Shown here: positions 54,927-63,506 of the stretch, one piece after another
Numbering within the stretch: position 1 is the stretch's first letter
How the letters are laid out: each line of letters opens with the position of its first letter
Origin: Bacteroidales bacterium
Lineage (GTDB): Bacteria; Bacteroidota; Bacteroidia; Bacteroidales; TTA-H9
Length of the DNA: 64,000 bases
Direction of reading: 5' to 3'
Assembly (NCBI GenBank): GCA_030656615.1
Contig: JAUSOY010000043.1
Coordinates: 1-64,000 of the forward strand
The notes under the pieces: model-generated
Database searches by the model: none
What the model saw: only the letters and a program-made list of their open reading frames with translations
What the model was told of the DNA's origin: nothing
Program-made: the position numbers and the translations under genes

Positions 54927-54967
54927 TTTCTATGCTTTAAGTCAGAGATTAAGGTAAATTAACAAAC

Positions 54968-56149
54968 TCAGATCTTGAAATTCATGGCTGTTAACATATT
55001 GCCATAGACATTGTTAAGGGCAGCCAGGTTTTTAGTAAGCATATCAGCTTGTTGCTGGTATTTGTTTGTCTGGTCAATAGAAACTCTCATTTGCATGAGG
55101 AAATCATCAAATGTCTGTTGCAGAGCGATAGATTTATCAGCCTGAGCAGAGGTTCCGATTAACTGCCTTTCGAAGGCCTGATTCAGTTCATTGAGGGTTT
55201 CCTGATATTTATCTCCTACAACGACTGATTGTTTAAGTGAACCTAACATTTCGATATAGGTACCAGAAGCCTGAGTTGATACATTCAACTGCTCTTCGGT
55301 AGTACGAAGCTGTAGTTCATAAATTGTATTAAGACTCGAAAGGCTTTTAGTGATTTTATTAATCTGTTCGCGATAAGCGCCTCCGTCTTCGTAAGAAATA
55401 TCAATAGCAGCAGCAGCTTTGGTAAGCATTTCAGCAGATTGAGCATATTTCTGATTCAGGTCAGAAGCAGAAACTGCTGCCGACATGACCATTTCGTTAA
55501 GTCTTTCGCGCGACATAACTTCAGTTCTCATAGCATCAGCAGCCTGAGAATAAGCTGTTGAAAGGTTTGATGCGCTCGAACCTACGCTTTGCAGCAAGGT
55601 GGAATGCTCGCCTGAAATTTGTGCTTCCAGATTCAGAGCATTGGCCGTTTTACGATAAGAATCAGTTAATTCAGCAGCAGTACGTGATGCCCCTTTAACA
55701 TTATTAACAAATTCATCATTGGCAACGGCAGCGGTCGACATGGATGAAATCCCTTGCACTGTTTCGTTCAGATTCAACAGGCCAGCACCCAGGCTATTGA
55801 TCAACTCTGGTTCAATTTTAGCATTTGAAAGCATTTTATCGAGCTCATGAGTCAGTCCTTTGGCGCCAGGGGCCAAACCAAGTTCAGTCATATCCTCTTC
55901 GGTGTGATACATACCGGCAAGCTCAGGATATACCAAGCTCCAATCAGGTTCAACGTGGGGTGGTTCAAAAGCCGAGAAGAAAAAGATAACCGCTTCGGTA
56001 ACCAAACCTACAAAGAGGAAAACATCGGCAAATTTAATATGGGTAATTTTAAACAGGGCACCAATAATTACAATAGCCGCACCTATACCATATAGTTTGG
56101 ACATGAAGTTTTTATATCCACGACTTTTTACAATGTTGCTCAGATTCAT
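54968..56149 (-). CDS. gldL: gliding motility / type IX secretion motor protein GldL, long form
   Basis: Cytoplasmic-membrane partner of GldM in the secretion motor. Two membrane helices at about 18-40 and 43-60 contain GIGAAIVIIGALFKITH and VFLFVGLVTEAVIFFFSAFEPP, including the Glu (TEAVIF) thought to carry protons. The protein is 393 residues, far longer than the roughly 215 of Flavobacterium GldL. The extra C-terminal 300 residues are helical and contain about six degenerate units of the type (S/T)-x2-(N/D/E)-L-x3-Y-x6-L. Confidence 0.93.
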   Translation of the reverse strand: MNLSNIVKSRGYKNFMSKLYGIGAAIVIIGALFKITHIKFADVFLFVGLVTEAVIFFFSAFEPPHVEPDWSLVYPELAGMYHTEEDMTELGLAPGAKGLTHELDKMLSNAKIEPELINSLGAGLLNLNETVQGISSMSTAAVANDEFVNNVKGASRTAAELTDSYRKTANALNLEAQISGEHSTLLQSVGSSASNLSTAYSQAADAMRTEVMSRERLNEMVMSAAVSASDLNQKYAQSAEMLTKAAAAIDISYEDGGAYREQINKITKSLSSLNTIYELQLRTTEEQLNVSTQASGTYIEMLGSLKQSVVVGDKYQETLNELNQAFERQLIGTSAQADKSIALQQTFDDFLMQMRVSIDQTNKYQQQADMLTKNLAALNNVYGNMLTAMNFKI

Positions 56150-56200
56150 GACTTTTGAGATTTGGAGTGTTGAATGATTATTAATAATGAGAATTGGTGT

Positions 56201-57622
56201 CTAGTTATAAACTTCGGAGGAACGTCCTGGCAAATCGTTTTTATTACGACCCAGATATGTTTGCACACAACGAAATCCAATAAAACTTTTGGCAGAGTCC
56301 TGATATTCGTAAGAACGGGTACTTACCTGTAAGAAGTAGTTTACATCTTTCCATGAACCACCGCGGGTTACTTTACGCTTCATTACTGCGGGATCATCAT
56401 TGCTCGCGTGATAAGTATATGAGGAGTTTAGATCCCAGGTAAAATTATAAGATGCTTCGTCAAATGCACTGTTTGTCCATTCAGCAACATTTCCAGCCAT
56501 ATCGTACAAACCGAAATCATTCGGCGGATAATGCGCAACGATAACCGTATGTAGTCCGCCATCGGCTACATAATTACCACGTGTTGGTTTAAAGTTAGCA
56601 AGGAAGCAACCCTTTTGATTTCTCAGGTAAGGTCCACCCCAAGGGTAGGCATTCAGTTCACTACCTCCACGAGCTGCCCATTCCCATTCCGATTCGGTAG
56701 GAAGACGGAAGTCGTTGACCAGAGTTTCTCCTTTACGTGCGCTCAGGTATGAGTTCATATATTCTGTTCTCCATACACAAAAAGCTTCAGCTTGTTTCCA
56801 TGATACTCCAACTACAGGATAGTTATCATAAGCAGGATGCCAGAAATACGTCTTTGTCATGGGTTCATTATATGAGTAGGTAAAATCACTAATCCATGCA
56901 AGAGTATCCGGATATACATTAATAACATCTTCCTTTACAAAAGCTCTTCGGTTGCCTTCGGCAGCAATTTCCGGACGATATTTACCACGGGCAGCATCAC
57001 CTGTCAGTTTCCCATTGGCATCACGATCGTCAAGCCAGCGATTTTCGGGGCGTGCAGCTTTGGGTAAATCCAGCCAATAATAACGGTAAAACAATTTGCG
57101 TGTATCGATTTGTTTTCTACGGAAGAAACGTTCTTCTTCGGGCAAGAAAAGCTCTTCGAGCGGATTGGCGGCATCATCTTTCAACTTATCGCCTTTCCAG
57201 TCGATTTTCTGTTTCCAGTTAATTTTATTATACGTCTGGCTAACCCCATACTGTATTGGGTTTCCGTCTTTATCCGAAACAAAGTGTTCACCAAAATCTC
57301 CACCAGCAGCTCCAAGGATGGTGTGAGCCAATGAATCTCTGACCCAGTTGACAAACTGACGATACTCGTTATTTGTTATTTCAGTCTCATCCATATAGAA
57401 GGCTTGAACCGAAATTGTTTTCGGGTGATGAATTTGAGCGTAGGGTACGTCCTGATCACCGGCGCCCATCGTATAACTCCCAATGGGAATAAATGACATA
57501 CCATAGGGATCGGGCTGATAAAAGTCAGGCCTGTCGGGTACCCCGGTCAATTCGCCATTACCGGAATTCCGGCAACTACTCAGGATGAGGATAAGAACGG
57601 GGAAAAAAAGCAGTTTTTTCAT
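56201..57622 (-). CDS. gldK: gliding motility / type IX secretion lipoprotein GldK
   Basis: Outer-membrane lipoprotein that forms the periplasmic ring with GldN. 473 residues; lipobox LSSC (Cys17). It has the SUMF1/formylglycine-enzyme fold without a sulfatase role: FIPIGSYTMGAGDQD, MDETEITNNEYRQFVNWVRD, DNYPVVGVSWKQAEAFCVWRTEYMN, LPTESEWEWAARGG and GNVAEWTNSAFDE, ending in IGFRCVQTYLG. It is the first gene of gldKLMN; a -7 element sits 62 bases upstream. Confidence 0.96.
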   Translation of the reverse strand: MKKLLFFPVLILILSSCRNSGNGELTGVPDRPDFYQPDPYGMSFIPIGSYTMGAGDQDVPYAQIHHPKTISVQAFYMDETEITNNEYRQFVNWVRDSLAHTILGAAGGDFGEHFVSDKDGNPIQYGVSQTYNKINWKQKIDWKGDKLKDDAANPLEELFLPEEERFFRRKQIDTRKLFYRYYWLDLPKAARPENRWLDDRDANGKLTGDAARGKYRPEIAAEGNRRAFVKEDVINVYPDTLAWISDFTYSYNEPMTKTYFWHPAYDNYPVVGVSWKQAEAFCVWRTEYMNSYLSARKGETLVNDFRLPTESEWEWAARGGSELNAYPWGGPYLRNQKGCFLANFKPTRGNYVADGGLHTVIVAHYPPNDFGLYDMAGNVAEWTNSAFDEASYNFTWDLNSSYTYHASNDDPAVMKRKVTRGGSWKDVNYFLQVSTRSYEYQDSAKSFIGFRCVQTYLGRNKNDLPGRSSEVYN

Positions 57623-57684
57623 ATCAACAACTGGTTATGTGGTTGTTACAATTGATTCCAATTCAGTGTTTTGCCACAAACGGA

Positions 57685-57692
57685 CAAAATTA
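57685..57692 (-). promoter_or_regulatory. -7 element before gldK
   Basis: TAATTTTG on the minus strand, 62 bases before the ATG and 9 bases after the porP stop. It would let gldKLMN be transcribed separately from porP. Confidence 0.4.
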
Positions 57693-57701
57693 AGACTATT
57701 T

Positions 57702-58661
57702 TTACAAAAACCTCGTGTTTCTATAACTTTTAGGTGTTTTGTCCATTTCAATTTTAAAGTTGTAATTCAGCATGACCTCATGGCTTCCTTTGCTACCACC
57801 GGTGCTCATCCGCGAGGTAGTAAGGTCGTAGGCATAGCCGATTTGGAAGTTACGCCATTGAACACCAACCATAAAGGCAAGTGCATCCTGAAAGCGATAG
57901 GATAAACCACCCCAGAACTTATTGTCGTATTTTACCAGTGCACTAAGGTCAAATTGAGTGCTACTACCGTCCGATTTAATAAGCAAAGAAGGTTCCAGTT
58001 TATACAAAGGATAATCAGGAAAGATGTATTCATATCCTCCTTGCAGATAATAATGTCTGCGAAGGTTAAAGTTTTTTTCATCAACACCCATGGCCGAACC
58101 TGTCTGAATTAATTGTGAGGAAGAAAGGCCGAACCAATATTCGTTTTTTACCTGATAGAAAACCCCAAGACCCAAATCGAGTAACATGGTTTTCTCTTCT
58201 CCACTGGACAAGGCTGGATCTCCCCCGCTCTGCACAGCCGAGAACTTACTAAAATCAATTGTTTTATTAAGAAATCCAATCTGTGGACCGAAAGCCAATT
58301 CCCCTTTGCCAAAGTTTGTCCGGTAGGCATACGAAAGACGCAGACCAATATTTTGTTCGAATCCTAAACGATCGTTCATAATACTGGCACCCAACCCGCC
58401 GCCCAGAACATCTACCGGTGCGTCGATTGTAATGAAAAAGGTCTGTGGCGCAACTTTCTCGCCGTTATTGTCTTTAAATCCCACCCATTGCTCCCTGAGT
58501 ACACCAGTTACTGAAATTGCTTCAGAACTACCGGCGTATGCAGGATTCACAGCCATACGCGTAAACATATTTTGCGTAAACTGTGCCTCCTGTTGCCCAA
58601 AGGCGGTCAGCGCGAGGAACATAACGAACAAGAAGCCGCTAAATTTGGCTAATGTGTTCAT
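57702..58661 (-). CDS. porP: type IX secretion membrane protein PorP/SprF family
   Basis: Outer-membrane barrel that anchors secreted type IX substrates or motility adhesins. With the ATG at 58661 it has 319 residues and a signal peptide (cleavage near LTAFGQ). Landmarks are FTQNMFTRMAVNPAYAGSSEAISVTGVLREQWVGF, the conserved PorP start, and alternating strand patterns to the end. An ATG at 58694 would put residues before the signal peptide. PorP/SprF next to gldKLMN is the usual order in this phylum. Confidence 0.93.
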   Translation of the reverse strand: MNTLAKFSGFLFVMFLALTAFGQQEAQFTQNMFTRMAVNPAYAGSSEAISVTGVLREQWVGFKDNNGEKVAPQTFFITIDAPVDVLGGGLGASIMNDRLGFEQNIGLRLSYAYRTNFGKGELAFGPQIGFLNKTIDFSKFSAVQSGGDPALSSGEEKTMLLDLGLGVFYQVKNEYWFGLSSSQLIQTGSAMGVDEKNFNLRRHYYLQGGYEYIFPDYPLYKLEPSLLIKSDGSSTQFDLSALVKYDNKFWGGLSYRFQDALAFMVGVQWRNFQIGYAYDLTTSRMSTGGSKGSHEVMLNYNFKIEMDKTPKSYRNTRFL

Positions 58662-58694
58662 CCGATTGGCTATATACCCACTGAAATCGGGCAT

Positions 58695-59032
58695 AAAATA
58701 ACAAAAAATTATTCATCCATACAAAACTGCTGGTATCAGACTTCTTCTACCGACAGGTCATGTAAAATTTAGCCATTCAGTAAATTTGGTTACACATTCT
58801 TTGAGTATACGTGTTATACACGTTTATTCATAAAAAGTTTCACCGAAACAAATTGAAATACACAATTGATTTATGCATAGTTCAACATCCTGAATGGCAA
58901 ACAACAAGGCTTGCACTTGGTAAAAAAGTAAGTCATCTCCGGTACATTACAAAAGTAACAGAAATATGCGCATATTATTGTATTTGCTTTTATAAAGATC
59001 ACATTTTTTCGAGCTATTACAGTCATTTGAGT
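58695..59032. other. intergenic, upstream of porP
   Basis: Holds a short hairpin ACGTGT-TAT-ACACGT near 58808 and a TACTTTTG -7-like site on the minus strand at 58950-58957, 288 bases before the porP start. Neither is convincing as the porP promoter. No gene is seen; an 85-codon frame at 58811-59068 overlaps the neighbouring gene on the other strand. Confidence 0.4.
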
Positions 59033-60364
59033 CTAAAAGAGAAAATTAAGTCCAATATACACTCCTGAATTTCCATCCCGTTTATCAATGGCACGTCCAT
59101 AATCCACAGCAACAACAAAATTTTGATTCATTGCAAGCCGTAGTCCAAAACCAATCGATGGATGCCATGCTTCCCCCGTTTCAGAAAAATATAAAACCCT
59201 TTCAACATCAGGAACAAGGTTCATATTGACCTCATGCTTTTTTACAACCCTCCCGGCATCAACAAACGCAGAAAAGGCACCGTAAAAATTCTGTCTTAGT
59301 GCATATTTACGCCAGAACTTCCAGCGCATTTCAATATTTCCGTATGCAATAGCATCCCCCACAACACGGTTCCGGAGAATGCCCCTCAGGCTTCTACTTC
59401 CTCCTAAGCCATCCACAGTGGTTGATCTTGGAAACGAATTAATCATATAGGATTGCATATAAAAAGGCGTTTTACCTGAGATGGTTCCCTGATACCCTCC
59501 TCTAACCGCTAGGGATAATACTTCATTAATTAATGTGAAGTATTGCCGATGAGTGGCGGAAATTTTGGTAAACGATTGATTAGCTCCCAAGCATTCCGGC
59601 GATATCGCTAAAATAACTTCCGACCACACTCCCGTCATTGGATTTGGCTCATTGTCCCGTGTGTCATAAATAAGACCCAGCTTAATAAAGGATACTTTAC
59701 CGCCATCCGCATCCGGAGCATCAATGAGTCCCCAGTCTTTATATTTTTGAAACAAACCCGGAACATCGGGCAATAAATCTTCTGGATCCTTACCTTTATT
59801 AAGGGCATCCAAATCAACATTAGCGGAAGCAATATCCATAAATGAAAATCCGATGAGTCCTAATAAAGATTTACCATTAATTTTTCGTTGAAATCCAACA
59901 TCGGTTCTGAGTAAATTTCGACTTACGCGATAAAACATTCGAGAAACATAGTTCGGGTCACTATCTGTTTCCCATTCCGGATGATATAATGCATCATATC
60001 CATTAAACCCATAAAAATCCAAAGCTTGCTGTGTAAGATAGCTAAAATCAGCCGTTATACGTATATCGAAGGGCAACAGATACTTGGAATCGAAAAAGAG
60101 CTGATTTATTCCGCCTCCTTTCGTGGTACGGGCCCATTCGGTATAAATCGAGTATTTATAATCAGGATACATCCTTCCGTCCCCGTAATTATAAATATTA
60201 GCAAGAGCACCATACTGGAAGCCCAAGTCCGAATTAAAAAGTACAGAGGGCAAGGCTCCTAAATTCCATCCGGTTTTAACTTTCTCATTCCGGGACGTAT
60301 CGGATTGGGCCGTAAGGGTGAGCACAGTACTAATCGCGATAATTAATAGTATAAAGCTTCGCAT
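59033..60364 (-). CDS. BamA/Omp85-like outer-membrane barrel protein
   Basis: A 443-residue exported protein (signal cleavage near LTAQ-S). There is no POTRA domain; the N-terminal half is already barrel-like (FNSDLGFQYGALANIYNYGDGRMYPDYKYSIYTEWART). The C-terminal half matches the surface-antigen D15 domain: GLGGSRSLRGILRNRVVGDAIAYGNIEMRWKFW with the conserved (V/L)RGF-like RSLRG element, and a terminal LNFLF strand. It is thus a short Omp85 protein of the patatin-associated or TamA-like type. The role is unknown. Confidence 0.82.
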   Translation of the reverse strand: MRSFILLIIAISTVLTLTAQSDTSRNEKVKTGWNLGALPSVLFNSDLGFQYGALANIYNYGDGRMYPDYKYSIYTEWARTTKGGGINQLFFDSKYLLPFDIRITADFSYLTQQALDFYGFNGYDALYHPEWETDSDPNYVSRMFYRVSRNLLRTDVGFQRKINGKSLLGLIGFSFMDIASANVDLDALNKGKDPEDLLPDVPGLFQKYKDWGLIDAPDADGGKVSFIKLGLIYDTRDNEPNPMTGVWSEVILAISPECLGANQSFTKISATHRQYFTLINEVLSLAVRGGYQGTISGKTPFYMQSYMINSFPRSTTVDGLGGSRSLRGILRNRVVGDAIAYGNIEMRWKFWRKYALRQNFYGAFSAFVDAGRVVKKHEVNMNLVPDVERVLYFSETGEAWHPSIGFGLRLAMNQNFVVAVDYGRAIDKRDGNSGVYIGLNFLF

Positions 60365-60444
60365 ACGCTATTTATTTTAGGGAGTGAAAATACAAAAAAC
60401 ATACACAGTTATCCATGCACATGGCTCACACATTAAAAATGTCG

Positions 60445-60452
60445 TACTTTTG
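60445..60452 (+). promoter_or_regulatory. -7 element of the barrel protein at 60540
   Basis: TACTTTTG, 87 bases before the ATG, so the leader would be about 80 bases, longer than for its neighbours. Confidence 0.35.
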
Positions 60453-60539
60453 AATCCGGAAACAATAAATTGCATCTGCACCGTTTATGAGACGAATGCT
60501 AACTATTTTTCCAGATTTGATATTAAAAACAAGCAAGAA

Positions 60540-61205
60540 ATGAAGAAATCAATCCTTGTATTTTTCCTAATGATTATGACATCAGGCGTATTCGCACAGC
60601 AGCTTGAGCCTGGTGCTTTCCGTAAGTTTTCGCTGCAATTTGATCTTTTTACAGACATTTGGCAAAAGGCACCTGCCGAATTAAATGCCTCTGCCTTTAA
60701 CCGTGGTATTAACATCTACGGTTTAATGAATAACCGGATAGGTGAAAGTCGTTTCGACTTTTCCTATGGTGGAAGTATTGGCATACATAATCTTTATGGT
60801 GATGCTCTTCCGGAGGATCAAAACGGAAAAACCGTATTTGTGACCATTGATACAGCTCTATCGTATTCCAAAGCAAAAATCGTGTTAACCTATTTTGATT
60901 TTCCCCTCGAAATACGGTACCGTTCCAAAGGGGCGTTCAGGGCATATGCTGGTATTAAACTGGGCTTTTTATTACAAGCACACAGTAAATATACCGGTGA
61001 TGATCCTGATGGACGTGGCTATGAGGTTACCATTAAACGTGACGATATCAGATATTTAAATCTTTGGCGTTATGTGGTATATGCCCGTGCAGGGTACAAA
61101 TGGATTAATGTTTTTGGTTCGATGAATCTGAATCCTGTTTTTAAAGATGGCCAGGGTCCTGATATGTATCCCATTTCCGTGGGTATAAGTATAACCCCTT
61201 TCTAA
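60540..61205 (+). CDS. outer-membrane beta-barrel protein
   Basis: A 221-residue exported protein with a signal peptide ending near GVFAQQ. The mature part has the alternating strands of an 8-stranded PorT/OmpW-like barrel: RFDFSYGGSIGIHNLYG, YFDFPLEIRYRSKGAFRAYAGIKLGFLL, WRYVVYARAGYKWINVFGSMNLNPVF, ending in GISITPF with terminal Phe. The ATG at 60540 gives the signal peptide directly; a frame start at 60384 would not. The 3' end overlaps the PAP2-like gene on the other strand by 4 bases. Confidence 0.82.
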   Translation: MKKSILVFFLMIMTSGVFAQQLEPGAFRKFSLQFDLFTDIWQKAPAELNASAFNRGINIYGLMNNRIGESRFDFSYGGSIGIHNLYGDALPEDQNGKTVFVTIDTALSYSKAKIVLTYFDFPLEIRYRSKGAFRAYAGIKLGFLLQAHSKYTGDDPDGRGYEVTIKRDDIRYLNLWRYVVYARAGYKWINVFGSMNLNPVFKDGQGPDMYPISVGISITPF

Positions 61206-61825
61206 GAAAACCAAAGCATACAAAAAACGATTAACATGCCTGCCATGTATCCGGCGAGAACCTGGAAAACATGGTGGGCTTTTGTTTTTAAGCGTGCCCA
61301 GCACACCAGCATTCCAATAACAAAAACAATTAGGAGAAGTATTCCCTTATGGGAAAGATCTCCGGGCCAGAAAAACATGGCAGCAGTCAGAGCACCAGCG
61401 GCTATTGCATGTAGACTTATCTTCCAGAATACACTGACTCCTCCGGCAAATACGATTGTAACAACAGAGGCCTGAAGGATTTTTACTAAAATTAAGGGCA
61501 TCTGACTTTCAGAAAACATCCGGTGACATAGGCCATACAGTAATGCACTGATAAACAAAGGCAAAACCCTTTGGCGATGATTTTGAATATATACATCGTC
61601 CACCCACTTCAGCTTGATTAGTAATAGTATTAATATGACCGGTGCTAAAAAAGTCATGATAAATACTAGAATGAACGATGACATCCTCGCAGCGATGGAG
61701 ATTTCCATGGCAAAAACGGAGCCGGGAGAAAAATATAACATCCAGACCCAGGAAGGCATCAGCAGGGGATGAAAAAGAATTGATACGATACGGGCAAAAC
61801 GTTCTGAAAAATATTTCATTTCCAT
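61202..61825 (-). CDS. PAP2-like integral membrane protein
   Basis: A 207-residue inner-membrane protein with about six helices. Degenerate PAP2 phosphatase motifs are present in order: QNHRQRVLP (KxxxxxxRP-like), KISLHAIAAG (SGH-like, S-L-H) and RLKTKAHHVFQVLAGYMAG (SRxxxxxHxxxD-like, with Gln where the catalytic Asp should be). That substitution makes normal PAP2 chemistry doubtful. Four bases separate it from rpoN, so the two are probably co-transcribed. Confidence 0.7.
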   Translation of the reverse strand: MEMKYFSERFARIVSILFHPLLMPSWVWMLYFSPGSVFAMEISIAARMSSFILVFIMTFLAPVILILLLIKLKWVDDVYIQNHRQRVLPLFISALLYGLCHRMFSESQMPLILVKILQASVVTIVFAGGVSVFWKISLHAIAAGALTAAMFFWPGDLSHKGILLLIVFVIGMLVCWARLKTKAHHVFQVLAGYMAGMLIVFCMLWFS

Positions 61826-61828
61826 AAG

Positions 61829-63331
61829 TTATAACTCGCGACGGAGGCGAGCCACTGGAATACTAAGCTGTTCGCGGTATTTTGCAATGGTACGACGGGC
61901 GATATTATACCCTTTTGTTTTAAGAATTTTCATCAACTCCTCATCAGTCACAGGCTTTTGCTTATCCTCTCCTTCAACGCAATCGGATAAAATTTTCTTT
62001 ATTTCGCGGGTAGAAACTTCTTCACCACTATCATTTTGCAAAGACTCGGAGAAAAATGATTTTAAGAGAAAAATTCCAAAAGGCGATTGAACATACTTAC
62101 TATTTGCTACTCTGGAAACTGTGGAAATATCAAGACCAACAATTTCAGCAATGTCTTTTAATATCATCGGTCTGATATTTGTTTCATCACCAGTCAGAAA
62201 ATAATTCCGCTGATAATCCATAATTGCCTTCATTGTGACCAACAAAGTATTCTGGCGCTGTCTGACTGCATCAATAAACCAACGTGCAGAGTCGATTTTT
62301 TGCTTTACAAACATTACGGCATCCTTCTGCTGATTGGTTTTCTTTCCCTTCGACTCAACAAACGTTTCCAAAATCTCATTATACGACCTACTTACCCGAA
62401 GTTCAGGAATATACCGATTATTGAGACTGAGTTCTAGTTCTCCATCATTATTGGTAATAATAAAATCGGGAATAATGTACTGATTGGACCGAACCGATTC
62501 TCCTGGTGAATTTCCGGGTTTAGGGTTCAGTTTAAGTATTTCATCAATAGCCTCTTTAAGATCCGCTTCCGTGAAACGCGCACGCTTCATTATTTTATCA
62601 TAATGCTTTTTAGTAAACTCACTAAAATACCGATCAATAATCTGAATTGAATGCCGTACAGCAATGGTTTCGGGTTTTCGATGCAATTGCAGCAACAAAC
62701 ATTCGCGAAGTGAACGAGCTCCAACTCCCGGAGGTTCAAGTGTTTGAATAATTTGAAGGACTCCTTCCAACTCATTTTGGTTAGTCTGAATATTCTGCAA
62801 AAAGGCTAAATCGTCAATAATGGCCTCAAGTTCACGATTCAGATAGCCTGAATCGTCCAGGTTTCCAATGAGGTGCAAGGCGATGGCATGAATATGGGGC
62901 TCCAGAATATACATCCCCAATTGTTGCATAAGATGTTCCTGGAAAGTATAACCGGAAGCAAACGGAATTTCCCTTTGCTCATCATCTGGGCTTGAATTAT
63001 TTGCCGACAGTTTGTAATCTGGAATTTCATCGTCGTCGATATAATCTTCCAAATCAAATTCATCTTCCTTATTTACAACCGGCTCATCGGGTTCTTTATC
63101 ATTTTCAAAATCATCAGAGTCCTGACTCTCTTCATAATCAGGGCTTTCATTTGGATCCTGATATTCATCATCTAAATCATCGGCAGCATCTTCCAAAGCG
63201 GGATTCTCTTCAATTTCCTGCTTTATTCTCTGTTCAAGAGCCATGGTAGGAATCTGCAGAAGCTTCATCAGCAGAATCTGCTGAGGAGATAGTTTTTGTA
63301 GGAGTTTTTGTTGAAGACGCTGGTTTAACAT
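61829..63331 (-). CDS. rpoN: RNA polymerase sigma-54 factor RpoN
   Basis: Alternative sigma factor that needs AAA+ activators and reads -24/-12 promoters. 500 residues. Region I is Gln/Leu-rich (RLQQKLLQKLSPQQILLMKLLQIP). Region II is a long acidic stretch (about 45-130). The core-binding and DNA-binding domains follow (IIQTLEPPGVGARSLRECLLLQL, ILKLNPKPG, VGLDISTVSRVANSKYVQSPFG), ending in the RpoN box RRTIAKYREQLSIP. It probably partners the activator at 45900. Confidence 0.96.
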   Translation of the reverse strand: MLNQRLQQKLLQKLSPQQILLMKLLQIPTMALEQRIKQEIEENPALEDAADDLDDEYQDPNESPDYEESQDSDDFENDKEPDEPVVNKEDEFDLEDYIDDDEIPDYKLSANNSSPDDEQREIPFASGYTFQEHLMQQLGMYILEPHIHAIALHLIGNLDDSGYLNRELEAIIDDLAFLQNIQTNQNELEGVLQIIQTLEPPGVGARSLRECLLLQLHRKPETIAVRHSIQIIDRYFSEFTKKHYDKIMKRARFTEADLKEAIDEILKLNPKPGNSPGESVRSNQYIIPDFIITNNDGELELSLNNRYIPELRVSRSYNEILETFVESKGKKTNQQKDAVMFVKQKIDSARWFIDAVRQRQNTLLVTMKAIMDYQRNYFLTGDETNIRPMILKDIAEIVGLDISTVSRVANSKYVQSPFGIFLLKSFFSESLQNDSGEEVSTREIKKILSDCVEGEDKQKPVTDEELMKILKTKGYNIARRTIAKYREQLSIPVARLRREL

Positions 63332-63389
63332 AATAAAACATATAAGAAAAGCCAGTAGTTTGAAGAAATAATACCGGACTGTTTCAACA

Positions 63390-63397
63390 CAAAAATA
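63390..63397 (-). promoter_or_regulatory. -7 element of rpoN
   Basis: TATTTTTG on the minus strand, 58 bases before the ATG. Confidence 0.4.
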
Positions 63398-63459
63398 AGC
63401 AAAGAAAGAATTATGTCAACACCCAAAGTAAAAAAGAAGCCTATTATAATATTAAAAAT

Positions 63460-63492
63460 ACGGAGGGCAGCTCTAAAAGAGCTGCCCTCCGT
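63460..63492 (-). terminator. terminator of asnS
   Basis: Perfect 15-base arms ACGGAGGGCAGCTCT/AGAGCTGCCCTCCGT with loop AAA, followed on the minus strand by ATTTTTA. It separates asnS from rpoN. Confidence 0.85.
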
Positions 63493-63506
63493 TTAAGTCT
63501 ACTCTA

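Noticed and set aside
58811-59068. 85-codon open frame upstream of porP
   Set aside because: It overlaps the barrel gene on the other strand, has no promoter or ribosome site, and its composition is that of AT-rich spacer.
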